Assembly: GCA_948144175.1 (NCBI GenBank) | Contig: CANXME010002283.1 | Location: 186,001 to 250,000 of the forward strand | From: Closterium sp. NIES-65 | Taxonomy: Eukaryota; Streptophyta; Zygnematophyceae; Desmidiales; Closteriaceae | Direction: 5' to 3' | Length of the DNA: 64,000 nt | Shown: positions 54,701 through 64,000 of the stretch, piece by piece | How the letters are laid out: every line of letters begins with the position of its first letter | Numbering within the stretch: position 1 is the stretch's first letter | Notes under the pieces: model-generated | Told to the model about the DNA's origin: nothing | Database searches by the model: none | What the model saw: the letters and a program-made list of their open reading frames with translations, nothing else | Position numbers and translations under genes: made by a program

Positions 54701-56727
54701 CGTGACGAGAGGTAGGTTGACGTGGGATTGAAGTCGACGTCGACAGGGGAGGAGCAGGTCGAGGAGCAGCAGCCGACAGGGGAGCAGGCAGTAGTGAAGC
54801 TGACCACGGAGCAGACGGCAACCAGGCAATCGGTAGGGAAGCCGACCACAGGGGAGAGGTCAACCAGGAAGTCAGCTGAGGTGCAGCAGGACGATGAGGG
54901 CAGTGACGACGGTGACGGAGGAGGGGACGTCGGGATGTCCACAAAGAGTGACGTGGTGGAGGTTCGGCCTGAGCCCCGGAAGTCGGATCGAGTTCGAAGG
55001 CCATCGGACTTCTTCGTCCCCGCTGCCTTCACCACAGTGTATGACGTAGACGATGACGACGACCTGCTGTATGACGACGCCGAGGAGTATCCAGAGCTCG
55101 ACCCCAACATGCATGCCGACCCCGAAAAACGTTGGTACATCTCGATCATGACGGTGAAGGAGGCGTTGGTGAGCTGGAAGGGCCCGGCGGTGAAGGCCGC
55201 CATGGAGGAGGAGATCCGCAGCCTCATCTACATGGGCACTTGGGAGCTGGTCGCACGCCCGCCGGGGGTCAACATCATGAAGAGCTGGTGGGTGTTGACA
55301 ACGAAGTACCACGTCGACGACACCGTCGAGCGCGAGAAGGCGAGGATGGTCGTGAAGGGCTTCACGCAGGTGTACGGCGCCGACTTCGACGAGACGTTTG
55401 TGCCGGTGGGCAGCTACGTCACGCTGAGGATCTTCCTCAGCAACGTCGCAGTCCTCAACCTCAACCTGATGCAGCTCGACATGAAGAACGCCTTCCCGCA
55501 GAGAAAGCTCGACAGGGTGCTCTACATGTCCTAGCCGGACAACTTCAATGACGGAACTCGCCGGGTGTGCTAGCTGCTGAAGAGCCTGTACGGGCTGAAG
55601 CACTCGCAGGTGCTGTGGTACTTGGCGCTCAACGACGTGCTGGTCGGCGCCGGGTGGAAGAAGAGCCAGGTCGACGAGGCTCTCTACTTCAAGGTCGGCA
55701 AGGACGGAGTGGCCTGCTGGGTGCTGGTCTACGTCGACGACCTGCACGCCGCCAGCAGTAGCACCAAGATGCTGAAGGAGCTGAAGGAGCTGCTGGAGTC
55801 CGCCATTGAGCTGCGGGAGATCTCGCCGGTGCAGAAGTACCTTGGGCTGGAGATCATCCGCGACAGGTCGGCGGGGAAGCTGTCGCTGCACTAGCAGGGC
55901 TACGCTGACAAGCTGCGTAGGCGATTCATCGACGAGGAGCAGACCGGGCGCACCCCGAAGACGCCGGTCTCGGTTGACGCCTATGTCGAGCTCACCTTCA
56001 ATGACGAGGAGGCGCAAGAGCGACAGGAGGAGGATTGCTGGCAGAAGGTCGGCTCGCTGCACTTTGCGGCGACAACGACGAGGCCGGACATCGCCTTTGC
56101 GTGCAGCAAGCTGGGGAGCGGCCTCACGGTGAGGAGCGACCAGCACTGGCGCGAGGTCGACCGATGCCTCGCCTACCTCGCCAATACGCGTGACACCATC
56201 CTGGAGTTCGGGGGCGGACCTGAGTCGCTGGAGCTAGTCGGCTACGTGGACGCCGACGTCGCCGGTGACAAGCAGAACAGGACAATCACGGGCGGCTACG
56301 TGTTCGTCTACGGAGGGACCGCAGTCTCCTAGTCGAGCCAGCGCATCAAGTGCGCGAAGTTGTCGTCGACCGAGTCGGAGTACGTGGCGGCCACCGAAGC
56401 CGGCAAGGAAGGACGCCGACTTTGCTTCCTCCTCGCAGAGTTCTAGCAGCTGGATGCTGGGAAGCCGACTGTCCTTCGGGTGGACAACAAGTCAGCCATC
56501 ACAGTCGCCGAGGGCATGGGGTTGACGGGCAACCTCAAGCACATGGAGCAGCGACAGGCCTGGCTGCAGCACATGGTGAAGCGCGGGAAGTTCTCGCTGA
56601 GGTACATCCCGACTACTGAGCAGCCGGCTGGCTTCTTGACGAAGGCGCTGCATTATCCGGCCTTGAGCCGGTGCTCCGTCGCCGTCGGCCAAGCGTACCT
56701 GGCGAAGTTGACGACGTGCAGCAGTAG
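51718..56727 (+). pseudogene. A4 gag-pol polyprotein, degenerate
   Basis: All A2 domains are present in order. Gag (MDTLEGRLEH to the TAG at 52633); CCHC knuckle CWICHSPDHLSFEC at about 52808; protease VVLLDSGCSHHPMG at about 53130, followed by TGA at 53176; integrase with VVHIDLCG, MRSDRGGEF and NGMAERE but two frameshifts (about 53615 and 53905) and loss of two Trp codons in the HHWW motif. RT follows from 54722 (HVDDTVEREKARMVVKGFTQ, VYVDDLHAAS box at about 55730), with stops at 55532, 55570 and 55892. RNase H has stops at 56330 and about 56444; the end is FLTKALHYP. It codes the Gln where A2 has its first TAG and the Arg where A2 has its second, so it shows the ancestral state at both A2 lesions. 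Confidence 0.92.
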
Positions 56728-56856
56728 GTGCCATGCCCTCTTGCATGGCTGGTGCGGTGGACGACGTGCTATGAGATGGGTGCACGTCGACGAGCTATTC
56801 TCCAAGGAGTACCGCCGTGTGGGCTGGGGGGCCCAAGCATGAACGCGGCAGGGGAG

Positions 56857-58053
56857 TGTCAACGGGAGTTGTGTGTTGGCCTCGTCCTCGCTTGGGCGGA
56901 GCCGACTCCGTGGTCGGGTGTAAGGAGAGCGGCCGACCTGCAACAGTGGGCGAGCTGGTCGACGAGGAGGTCGACCTGCACAGAGACCACTGTACGGGCG
57001 CCGACTTGAAGGTGGCACCGACTTCAGGGAGGTCGACTTGGGAAGTCGACCTGTGGAGGATGTCAACTTGGTGACGTCAACTTGGGGAAGCCGACTTCGG
57101 TGGTCGGCTGACGGAGTGCTGGTCGACCTGGTGGTTGGTCGACCAGGCCTGCTGGTCGACCTGCTGGTGGTCGACCTGCCCTGGTGGTCGACGAAGGAGG
57201 GGCCGACGTCGACCTCGACTCAGCACGCCGAGCAGTTGGGCGTCGAGTAGGTGGGCGTCACCTTCGTGACGCCAACTTCGAGTAGCCGACTTGGGTGGTC
57301 GGCCGACAACTGCGCTGGTCGACATAAAGCTGGTCGACCAGGACTGCTGGTCGACGTGGAGCTGGTCGACCAGAAGTGACGTCGACCTGGAGCTGGTCGA
57401 CCAGGGGCGTGGTCGACCTGGTGAGGTCGACTTGGAGGTGGCCGACGACTTGGGGGGTCAACGGGCACGTATGGGAGCAGCTGGTCGACGTGGTTGCCCG
57501 GTCGACCAGGTTACCTGGGTGACGAGGTTCTGCGGAGAAGTGCGACGGTCGCCCAGGTGAAGTTGGCGAGCCCGACCTTGTGGTATCCCGAGGTCGACGT
57601 GGCTGATCAGAAGCAGTCATCATCGCCAGGTTGACTTGGTGTGTGGGTTGTGCAGGTGACGAGGCTCAGCCCGCCAATCATCTGCGAACACATGCGAAGC
57701 GGGTGCGCTGCTGTTCTGCGTGAGCAGCGCTGTCATGCCGTCAACTTGCGACGTTGGCACGCCGTCGACTTTGCACTGCTGGAGCGCGGTTGACCAAGTC
57801 GTGCTGGAACGCGGTCGACCATGCTGCGCTGGCAGTCGACCGACCTGAATGCTAGCTCTGATGTAGTCTTGCCATGCCAACTTCATTGAATCATTGTTGT
57901 CAACTTTCTTAGTGAAACTCTTGCCAATTCTCCCCGTCAACTAGCAAGCAGAGAACACACAAGAAAACGACTAAGGACCAACGAACGCAGAGATCACACG
58001 AGCACCCATGCCTAGCCCGTAGTCTAGCTCCCGTTGCAGCAGTTATCTCCGCA
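56857..58053 (+). repeat. 3' LTR of A4
   Basis: 1,197 bp, preceded by GGCAGGGGAG, TGTCAACGGG to TTATCTCCGCA, followed by ACATG. The CTGGTCGACCAG palindrome recurs in its middle part. Confidence 0.95.
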
Positions 58054-58222
58054 ACATGTGCGTTCATGAATATTCTGTGTTTCATGAATATTCTGTGTTT
58101 CATTAATGTCGAGTCATTTTCATGAGCGCTGTTGTGAGTGTCGAGTGTGTTTGGGGCTCGAGTCTGTTGACCCGGCCCTTTGACCAGTCTCGCGCTGGTC
58201 AAGGCTCGAGGCCATGAGCCCG
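58054..58222. other. Spacer between A4 and the T element
   Basis: Short AT-richer stretch with two copies of TTCATGAATATTCTGTGT and several TCATG words, continuing the left flank of A4. No gene seen. Confidence 0.5.
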
Positions 58223-58567
58223 TGTTAGAATCCCAGCCACTAGACCACTGGGATAAAAGGGCTTGATAAGTAGCGGGTCAGTGCGCCCATAACCCCCCAG
58301 GCCAACGTGCCTGTAACCCTTCCCTAGGATCAATCGGGGATCTCCACTGGACCTCTGACACCCCCCCGGACTGAGATGCTCGAGGTGCACACACTGGGAT
58401 TCGAACCCGAGACCTTCGCTCTGATACCATGTCATAATCCCAGCCACTAGACCACTGGGATAAAAGGGCTTGATAAGTAGCGGGTCAGTGCGCCCATAAC
58501 CCCCCAGGCCAACGTGCCTGTAACCCTTCCCTAGGATCAATCAGGGATCTCCAGTGGACCTCTGACA
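58223..58567 (-). mobile_element. Complete T-family TRIM, 345 bp, TSD GCCCG
   Basis: Two 138-bp LTRs (58223-58360 and 58430-58567) surround a 69-bp internal region. GCCCG flanks it at 58218-58222 and 58568-58572. On the minus strand the upstream LTR ends TTCTGACA, followed by the exact initiator-Met primer site TGGTATCAGAGC, then GGGTTCGAATCCC, then GTCCGGGGGGG before the second LTR. LTR ends are the inverted repeat TGTCAG/CTGACA. The LTRs differ at four positions. No coding capacity. The size is that of the smallest LTR retrotransposons (TRIM/SMART class). Confidence 0.93.
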
Positions 58568-58572
58568 GCCCG

Positions 58573-59876
58573 AGCCTTGTTGCGCCAAAGGGCTGAAGGG
58601 TGCCAGTCGAGGCACACGCTCGGCCTGAGGCAGCGATTCAATTCGCCGCCACACGCGCGAGTGTGGCAGTGAGGTGGCGCGTGGGAAAAGCCAAGCGCGC
58701 GTGGGCCCAGCTTGGATTTCGAGGGTGCCACGTGAGGCTAGCGAGATTTTGCTTGACCCACGAATGCTTTGTCTTCATCCGCCGAGAAGAAATTTGCCGC
58801 GGAGTGTTTCGCAACGTGCGCGAATTATATTCGAAGCTGGTGCGAAGGGAGCAATAAGAATTTCGACGAATTCATAATTTCGTCGCGTAACTGCTCGCAT
58901 TGATCAGGTGTCTTCATGAGCTGTCACGTATGGTCATGAGCTCTAATGATCGTAAAAGGCCACGCGTTTTCATGGAATTTCATGGGCAAGTATAGGCTGC
59001 ATAATTGTGCGTGGGCGAGTATGTTCCCACTAAATTTGCGTGGAGACAGTTGGCATTTCGGAGTATGGTTCTTGCTATCATTTCGGTGGGCTGATTGCTT
59101 TTGCTATTTGTGGGCTGGTATACATCTTTGCATGTGTGCTTATCAAATGATGTCATTCTTGCTTTTATTATTGGAATTCTACTACTACGTATTGACGGGA
59201 GTAGAAACACAACGAAGTGCTGTCGAAACTCTGCTCGACCAGAACCCTCACTCTACAAGCTACGTTGATCATAACTACTCACTTGTTTTCTACGCCCTTG
59301 GCTATGAGGTGACATGCTGTCACACTCGGGGGGTTACAAGTGATGTTAAGTGTTGCCTAACTTACGCTCGTGAGCTGAGTTTAATCGCTTCCGCATAGCA
59401 CTTAGACGTAACAAAAATACCCTATTTGCCCTTTCTCTAGGCCGTTTTTTTTCAGTTACCCTGATCAAGGCAGGCTAACCGTATAGTTACCCTTCTTTCA
59501 AATTTGTGGTTTTTTTTTACCCTTTCAAAAACAATGTAGTAGTTTTTTTTCCCTGAGTAAGAAGTATAACATACGGGTTATAGTGGTACCAATTCGGAGA
59601 AACCCGCATACCTTCAACAGAAATCTCGCCGACATCAAGGTTTGAACCTGCAGTCTTACCATCCGGAGGAAATTTGACGACTGATGAAGTCATTTACAGA
59701 CGTTTTCTGTGTTACTATAAAACTTCATGTAAACGTTTTTTTCTTCATGTAGGCTACTTTTTTTTAAGCCTGTTTTTGTCAGCGTATCAAAAATTTTACC
59801 CTAGGCCATCAGGGTGGGACATGCTGAAACCTTGATTAGGCAGGGTGGCCTAAAACCAATTTTGGGCCCTGCTACC
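58573..59876. other. Longest stretch without recognisable transposon; no gene called
   Basis: 58573-58860 is moderately GC-rich; 58860-59400 is AT-richer, and 59400-59876 contains several T-runs and GGCAGGGTGGCC-like words. The longest frame (58946-59398, 150 codons) has no motif I recognise, many Cys/Phe/Trp residues and no clear coding bias, so I do not call it. CAGGGTGG occurs twice near 59805 and 59853 and CAAGGCAGG near 59467, a weak hint of an old repeat. This is the best candidate for ancestral non-transposon DNA. Confidence 0.55.
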
Positions 59877-61035
59877 TGTCAGAATGTTATTATCTAGCCT
59901 GTAGTGGGGTGCTCTATACCGAGTACAACCCTGTTAGGGTTTGCTATATGTATCCCAACTGCTGCTATTGAAAACCCTCCTTTCTTCATTTCTCTCTTGC
60001 CTAGCTAGCTAACCCTAGCTATGGCTCCTCACTATGCTTATGATTCTGACATGCTATCAGAGCATCTACGCTCCTGGCCTGTGGGCCCACCTAACTACTT
60101 CCGCTGCTACTCTGTCTGTTGCACACCCCGTTGCATGCGACTCCTTCTTCCTGCCGCGCGCTCCGCACGCGGCGAATTTTTTTTCGGGTTTTTTGACCGC
60201 CGTGCGCTCGGGGCGCGCGGCGGTTTTCTGCCCGCCGTGAACCCGAGGCGTGCGGCGGTTTCCTACCTTGGGAACCCGCGCGCGGCCCCTGCCCTGCTCG
60301 TCGCGGCCCCTCGCTGCCCCGTGGTGGCGCCCTGGGGGCCGCGCGCCGCCCTCCTTGCCGTCCCCCGTGCTCCTACCCCGTGCCACCCGCTTTAGGGTTT
60401 GGGGGTGGGGAGTGTGGGGGGGACGGTTGTAGGGGTGCCGGTTGTGTGCGCCGTCCCCTCCTCCTCCTCCTCCTCCATCTCCCGCTGCTGCAGCTGCCGC
60501 TCAGGGGGGTGGGTGTGTGGGAGCCGAAGGAGTGGTGCTAGGGGGGTGACGTGGGAGTGGAGTTAGGGGTTCAACAGGGGGTGTGTGTCAAGGGTGTGGG
60601 TCAGTTGGAGGAGGTTGTGTGGAGATAGCTGTCGTGTCGCCTGCAGCACCTGTAGTCCGTCGCCCTTGCTTCGGTAGCCAGTGAGCCTATTGCACCAGTC
60701 GCCAGTGGGTCCGTTGCTCCTGCCGCTCGTCTTAGCCGCAGAACCAATCACTCCAGTAGTCCGTCGCCCTTGCTTCGGTAGCCACTGAGTCAGCCGCTCC
60801 TTTGCCCGTGCCTCTGCAGCTTCAGTCGTTGCCTCCCATCTTCTCTCCGTCCACAGAACTCTCCTCCTCCTCACTTGCCCTCTGTGATAGACTCTAGCTT
60901 TGCTTGCCATTGTGAACCTGCTCTATGACTATGTGCTCTGCTGATTACACCCCACTTTGGCTATGGGGGTGTGTCAGAATGTTATTATATAGCCTGTAGT
61001 GGGATGCTCTATAGCGAGTACAACCCTGTTCGGGT
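59877..61035 (+). mobile_element. Family D element D3, 3' LTR interrupted by B6
   Basis: 5' LTR 59877-60051 (about 175 bp, TGTCAGAATGTTATTATC to ATTCTGACA), primer site TGCTATCAGAGCAT at 60052, leader with CTGGCCTGTGGGCCCACC shared with D1, the TTTAGGGTTTGGGGGTGG block, a conserved 3' region and CTATGGGGGTG, then the first 64 bp of the 3' LTR (60972-61035). The LTR is longer than in D1 and D2 because of an extra AGCTAGCTAACCCTAGC-type segment. Its internal region is about 920 bp. No coding sequence. Confidence 0.85.
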
Positions 61036-61160
61036 TGTGAGAATTGAGGAATGAGATGAACTAGCACAAAGTTGGGTACAAGTAGGAAACCCTAGTGAAC
61101 TGTACCCCATAGTGTCTACCCCACTATAGCCTACACAAGCTATATAATATGAGTTTGACA
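61036..61160 (-). repeat. 3' LTR of B6
   Basis: 125 bp; minus strand TGTCAAACTCATATTATA to CAATTCTCACA, with CTATAGTGGGGTAGACA. Very similar to the B2 LTR. Confidence 0.93.
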
Positions 61161-61363
61161 CACCCCCATAGGCAAAGTGGGGGAGAACAAGAGGTCACAA
61201 GACCAGTCAAGCAAAGCAAAGCAAAGCAGGCTCAGGGTGGATCACAACGTCACCACACAGTCCGAGCACAAGAACAAGGCCACAAGGCCAGTTCACATGC
61301 AAGATCAAATATAAAGGTAGACAAGCAAGTGCAGGTATAGAAAAGATCACAGTACAAGCAAGG

Positions 61364-62890
61364 TCAAGAAGTGAGCAAGTGAGGCCAAGTAGGCACAAGA
61401 CCTAGCATCGTACAGAAGCGCTGATGATCACAAGGCGGAAGTGCCTTGGTAAAGATATCAGCAGTGTTGGCCTTAGAGGCCACGTAAGCAAGGCGCAGCT
61501 GACCACGCTGCTGCAGCTCACGAGCAAGGAAGTAACGAAGAGCAATGTGCTTCGTTCTGTGCTCCAGTCTGTGCTCCCGACACAAGGCCAGCATGGCCTT
61601 GTTGTCTACGTACAGAACTGGAGGAGAACGAGGCTGCTCTCCTAGGTCAGTCAGCAGGTAGGTGAGCCAGCGTAGCTCCTGTGCAGCCATGGCCCCCGCG
61701 TAGATCTCGGCCTCACAGCTGGAGCCGAGATCAGAAGACGAGCGAGTAGACCGCCACAAAACAGAGCCGGAACCAAGGCTGAAGGTGTAACCCTGTGACG
61801 ACCGCTGCGTAGCCTGGTCGTCAGCCCAAGAAGCGTCTACGTGCCCAGTGAGGACCACTCGACGTCGCCCTCCAAGCACTAGCCCCATGCCCGACGTACT
61901 GCACAAGTAGCGCAACACCCTCTTCGCTGCAGCCATGTGCTCTAGTCGGTGTCTCCCAGGAGCAACATAGCGTGCCAAGATGCTAAGAGGGTATGCAAGG
62001 TCAGGTCGTGTGCAGGTCATCAGGTACATGAGGCATCCAACAAGCTCTGGGTACGGGCCACTCGGCTCTACGGACTCATCCGAAGGCAGAGCTGAGAGCG
62101 AGTGGCGAGTAGACAGAGGAGTGGCCTGAGGCGAGGAGTACGTGAAGTAGAAGCGCTGAAGGACCTGCTGCACCATGTGTGACTGAGTCAGGGTAATGGT
62201 GTGGCGTGCTCTGTCCTGGGTGATCTGCAAGCCAAGGTAGCTGCGCAGTTCACCCAGGTCTGTGCACGTGTGTCTCTTCTGCAGCTCGGACTTCACGTGG
62301 GCGAGTCCAGCAGTGTCAGCAGTGGCAAAGACCAAGTCGTCGAAGTACACGAGGATGTAGAACGGCGGCAAAGAGGTGTCGGTGCGCAGAAACAGCGACG
62401 CGTCGGCTGAAGAAGAAGCAAACCCAAGAGCCGCAAGTGTAGTCCTCAGTGTGTCGTGCCACTCACGGGGCGCCTAGCGGAGACCGTAGACTGGGCGCCG
62501 GAGGCTCCACTGGGTACCACGAGGAAACGACCCAGTGAAGCCAGGTGGGCGGCGCAGTCAGATCTCCTCGTGAAGGCTGCCCTGTAGGTAAGCTGTGCTG
62601 AAGTCAAGAGAGTGAAGCTCGTAGTCATGCTGAGCGGCGATGTGCAGCAGCACCCGAAGAGTGGTCATCTTCGGGGTGGGAGAGAACTTCTGAAAGTAGT
62701 CAACTCCCTGCCGCTGACTGAAGCCTCGAGCCATGTAACGCGCCTTGAAGACAGGCGGAGAACCCGACGGCCGCTTCACCCTGAAAATCCACATGCCACT
62801 GACGATGTTCGCCCCAGGTGGGGGAACCTCGTCCACGTAGGTGCCTGTGGACTTCCAGGAAGCCATCTCTACGTCCATGGCTAACTGCAA
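61364..62890 (-). pseudogene. B6 reverse transcriptase and RNase H
   Basis: The 335-codon frame 61364-62371 runs from the RT palm to the natural end. The active-site box is ILVYFDDLVFATADTAG (YFDD for the usual copia YVDD; both Asp kept). It continues SYLGLQITQDRA, RPDLAYPLSILARY, GHVDASWADDQATQRSSQGY, SSCEAEIYAGAMAAQELRWL, LYVDNKAMLALCREH and NTADIFTKALPP. Upstream RT lies in other frames: MWIFRVKRPSG to FSTAYLQGSLHEEI (62558-62890), then a frameshift and a stop in the APREW block (62476). Confidence 0.9.
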
Positions 62891-62929
62891 CTGAGAGGAG
62901 TAGGGACCCTCGATCGCCTCAGCGTACGA

Positions 62930-64000
62930 TCAAGGAGTCGGGATGTCTGGTGCATCCGGGTCTCCTTCAGGGGCAATCAGCGTGGACGCGAGATGAGGTA
63001 AAGCAGCAGCAAAGCACTCGAACTCCTCTTGCTTGTCCTCAAGGACGTCCGTGCTAAGAGCACACTCACCCCCGACGGACGGAGGACAGACAGACTCTGA
63101 CTCAGCAACAAGGCTAGCGGCGTAGTCTAGACGACAGCGAGCAGCGAAGTCGACAAGCTCAGCAACCAAGGCAGACGCAGCAGTGGACTCAAAGGAAGGG
63201 TCAGAGACAATAGTGTCTAGGAGACGCGTGACAGCAGGACTAGCAGCACGAAGAGAGTCAGACTCAGGGTCAGCAAGGACAGGAAGAGAGGACTCGGGAG
63301 GAGACGGCAACGGGACACGCAGAAGAGCAGTGGAAGGACGCAGTGCCATCTGGTGTGTGCATGGGACCGCAGGAGGACGCGGACGCGGAATAGCAGTACG
63401 AGCAGGCGACGCAGGACGACATGCAGGCTCATGACGCTCAGCAAGACCTCCAGTAGGACCAGTGTAGGGAGAAGGAGCAGGTAGGGGGGAGGCGGGCTGT
63501 AACTGTGACTGCGACTGGACAGGCTGTGGACACTCTAAGGGAGGAGCAGGACCAGTAGAGGGCGGGAGACCAAGAAGCTGCTGAAGGAGCGGAACGAAAT
63601 ACGGCCTCGGCCGCGCAGCGCCTCCAGAACCAGGAAGGACAGCACTAATACCCTCAGCGGCAGCACCAGCGCCAGCAGCACCTCCAGCTCCAACAGCGCC
63701 AACTCCAGCACCCTCAGACGCACTTGCGCCAGCAGAAACACCTACGCCAATACCCCCAGCAGCTCCAGCTCCAGCAGCTCCAGCAGCTCCAACTCCAGCA
63801 GGACCGGCATCTCCAGCACCGCCAGTAGCTCGAGCAGGACCAACTCCAGCAGCTCCAGTAGCACCCCCAGCCCCAGCAACTCCAGTACCGCCAGTACGAG
63901 CACCTCCGGGACCAGCAGTAACAGTAGTACCTCCAGCTCCAGCGTCGGGCAAACCACTCGCGCAGCTCCTGTGGAGAGAGTGGCTCCCGCCTCAAGGAAG
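62930..64000 (-). pseudogene. B6 linker region, partial
   Basis: Minus-strand frame from the window edge: ELREWFAR, Ala/Gly/Val-rich repeats (GGAGAAG types), ARPRPYFVPLLQQLLGLPP, PSPYTGPTGGLAERHEP, MALRPSTALLRVPLP, AELVDFAARCRLDY, CPPSVGGECALSTDVLEDKQEEFE, PDIPTP, then a stop at 62930 ahead of RT. The GGAEP repeats would lie beyond 64000. Confidence 0.85.

Larger units (their letters stand above)
43797..58053 (+). mobile_element. Family A element A4, complete with nested B2, TSD ACATG
   Basis: ACATG at 43792-43796 and 58054-58058 defines the ends. Without B2 and its duplication it is about 7.65 kb, like A2. It has an LTR split by B2, a primer site, degenerate gag-pol and a 1,197-bp 3' LTR. 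B2 lies in its 5' LTR. The flanks on both sides are the TCATG-word sequence, so A4 sits in non-transposon or unrecognised DNA. Confidence 0.95.
61036..64000 (-). mobile_element. Family B element B6, 3' part, minus strand, runs off the window
   Basis: Begins with a full 125-bp 3' LTR inserted in the D3 3' LTR. On the minus strand it has the purine tract, RNase H, RT and linker, and it continues past 64000. The other end and the target duplication are outside the window. Confidence 0.9.

Noticed and set aside
58361-58454. A genuine tRNA gene
   Set aside because: The A and B boxes and an anticodon-like arm are present, but there is no acceptor-stem pairing, position 33 is not T, and the unit spans an LTR/primer-site border repeated in other copies.
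58946-59398. Possible 150-residue protein
   Set aside because: No recognisable motif, odd composition, no supporting context; the length is reachable by chance.
59400-59876. Possible DNA transposon with terminal inverted repeats around GGCAGGGTGGCC and CAAGGCAGG
   Set aside because: The matches are short and imperfect and no target duplication is visible.

Overview
This 64-kb window is a stack of LTR retrotransposons. I recognise no host gene, rRNA or bona fide tRNA gene, and no bacterial signal (operons, Shine-Dalgarno sites, CRISPR). The content suggests a eukaryote of the plant/green lineage: Ty1/copia polyproteins dominate, there is a chromodomain Ty3/gypsy fragment, most priming sites resemble the initiator-tRNA-Met type, and there are TRIM-like mini-elements. 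A streptophyte alga or early land plant is plausible, but this is inference.

I name the families by their LTRs. Family A is copia with LTRs of about 1.15-1.2 kb packed with GTCGAC palindromes and an unusual primer-binding site. Family B is copia with LTRs of only about 125 bp, a Gly-rich Gag and a long GGAEP-repeat linker between integrase and reverse transcriptase. Family C is a copia derivative carrying only gag and protease. Family D is non-autonomous (1.2-2.0 kb, LTRs 129-175 bp) and shares LTR core and polypurine flank with B. Family T is a 345-bp TRIM with 138-bp LTRs. Gypsy remnants are G1 (chromovirus pol) and E (gag only).

Layout. 1-814: a B linker fragment running into a minisatellite. 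815-23178: element A1, interrupted in gag by B1 (2698-18682). B1 itself carries A2 in its 5' LTR (2712-10412, nearly intact) and C in its leader (10942-14132). A1 pol is also broken by T elements and an inversion (20678-21996). 23179-25326: a 2.15-kb AC microsatellite joining A1 to the 3' end of another B copy. 26390-29519: B3, minus strand. 29520-32231: gypsy G1, minus. 32232-33181: D4 and A3 fragments. 33182-38160: B4, 5' half only. 38161-41519: gypsy E gag, minus, interrupted by D1. 41520-42972: D2, minus. 43797-58053: A4, interrupted in its 5' LTR by B2 (44573-51176). 58223-58567: a complete T element. 58573-59876: the longest stretch with no recognisable transposon. 59877 to the end: D3, whose 3' LTR is interrupted by B6 (minus, running off the window).

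Eight 5-bp target-site duplications can be read directly: TATAT (A2), GCGCC (C), GTGTG (B2), ACATG (A4), TTCTT (D1), AGTAC (D2), GCCCG (T at 58 kb) and CCGGC (T at 20 kb, split by the inversion). They fix element ends to the base and give the nesting order. Most coding regions are decayed. A2 comes closest to a full polyprotein (1,708 codons, two nonsense codons). The most unusual object is family T: a tRNA-like A-box/B-box pair with canonical 44-nt spacing straddles its LTR/primer-site junction.
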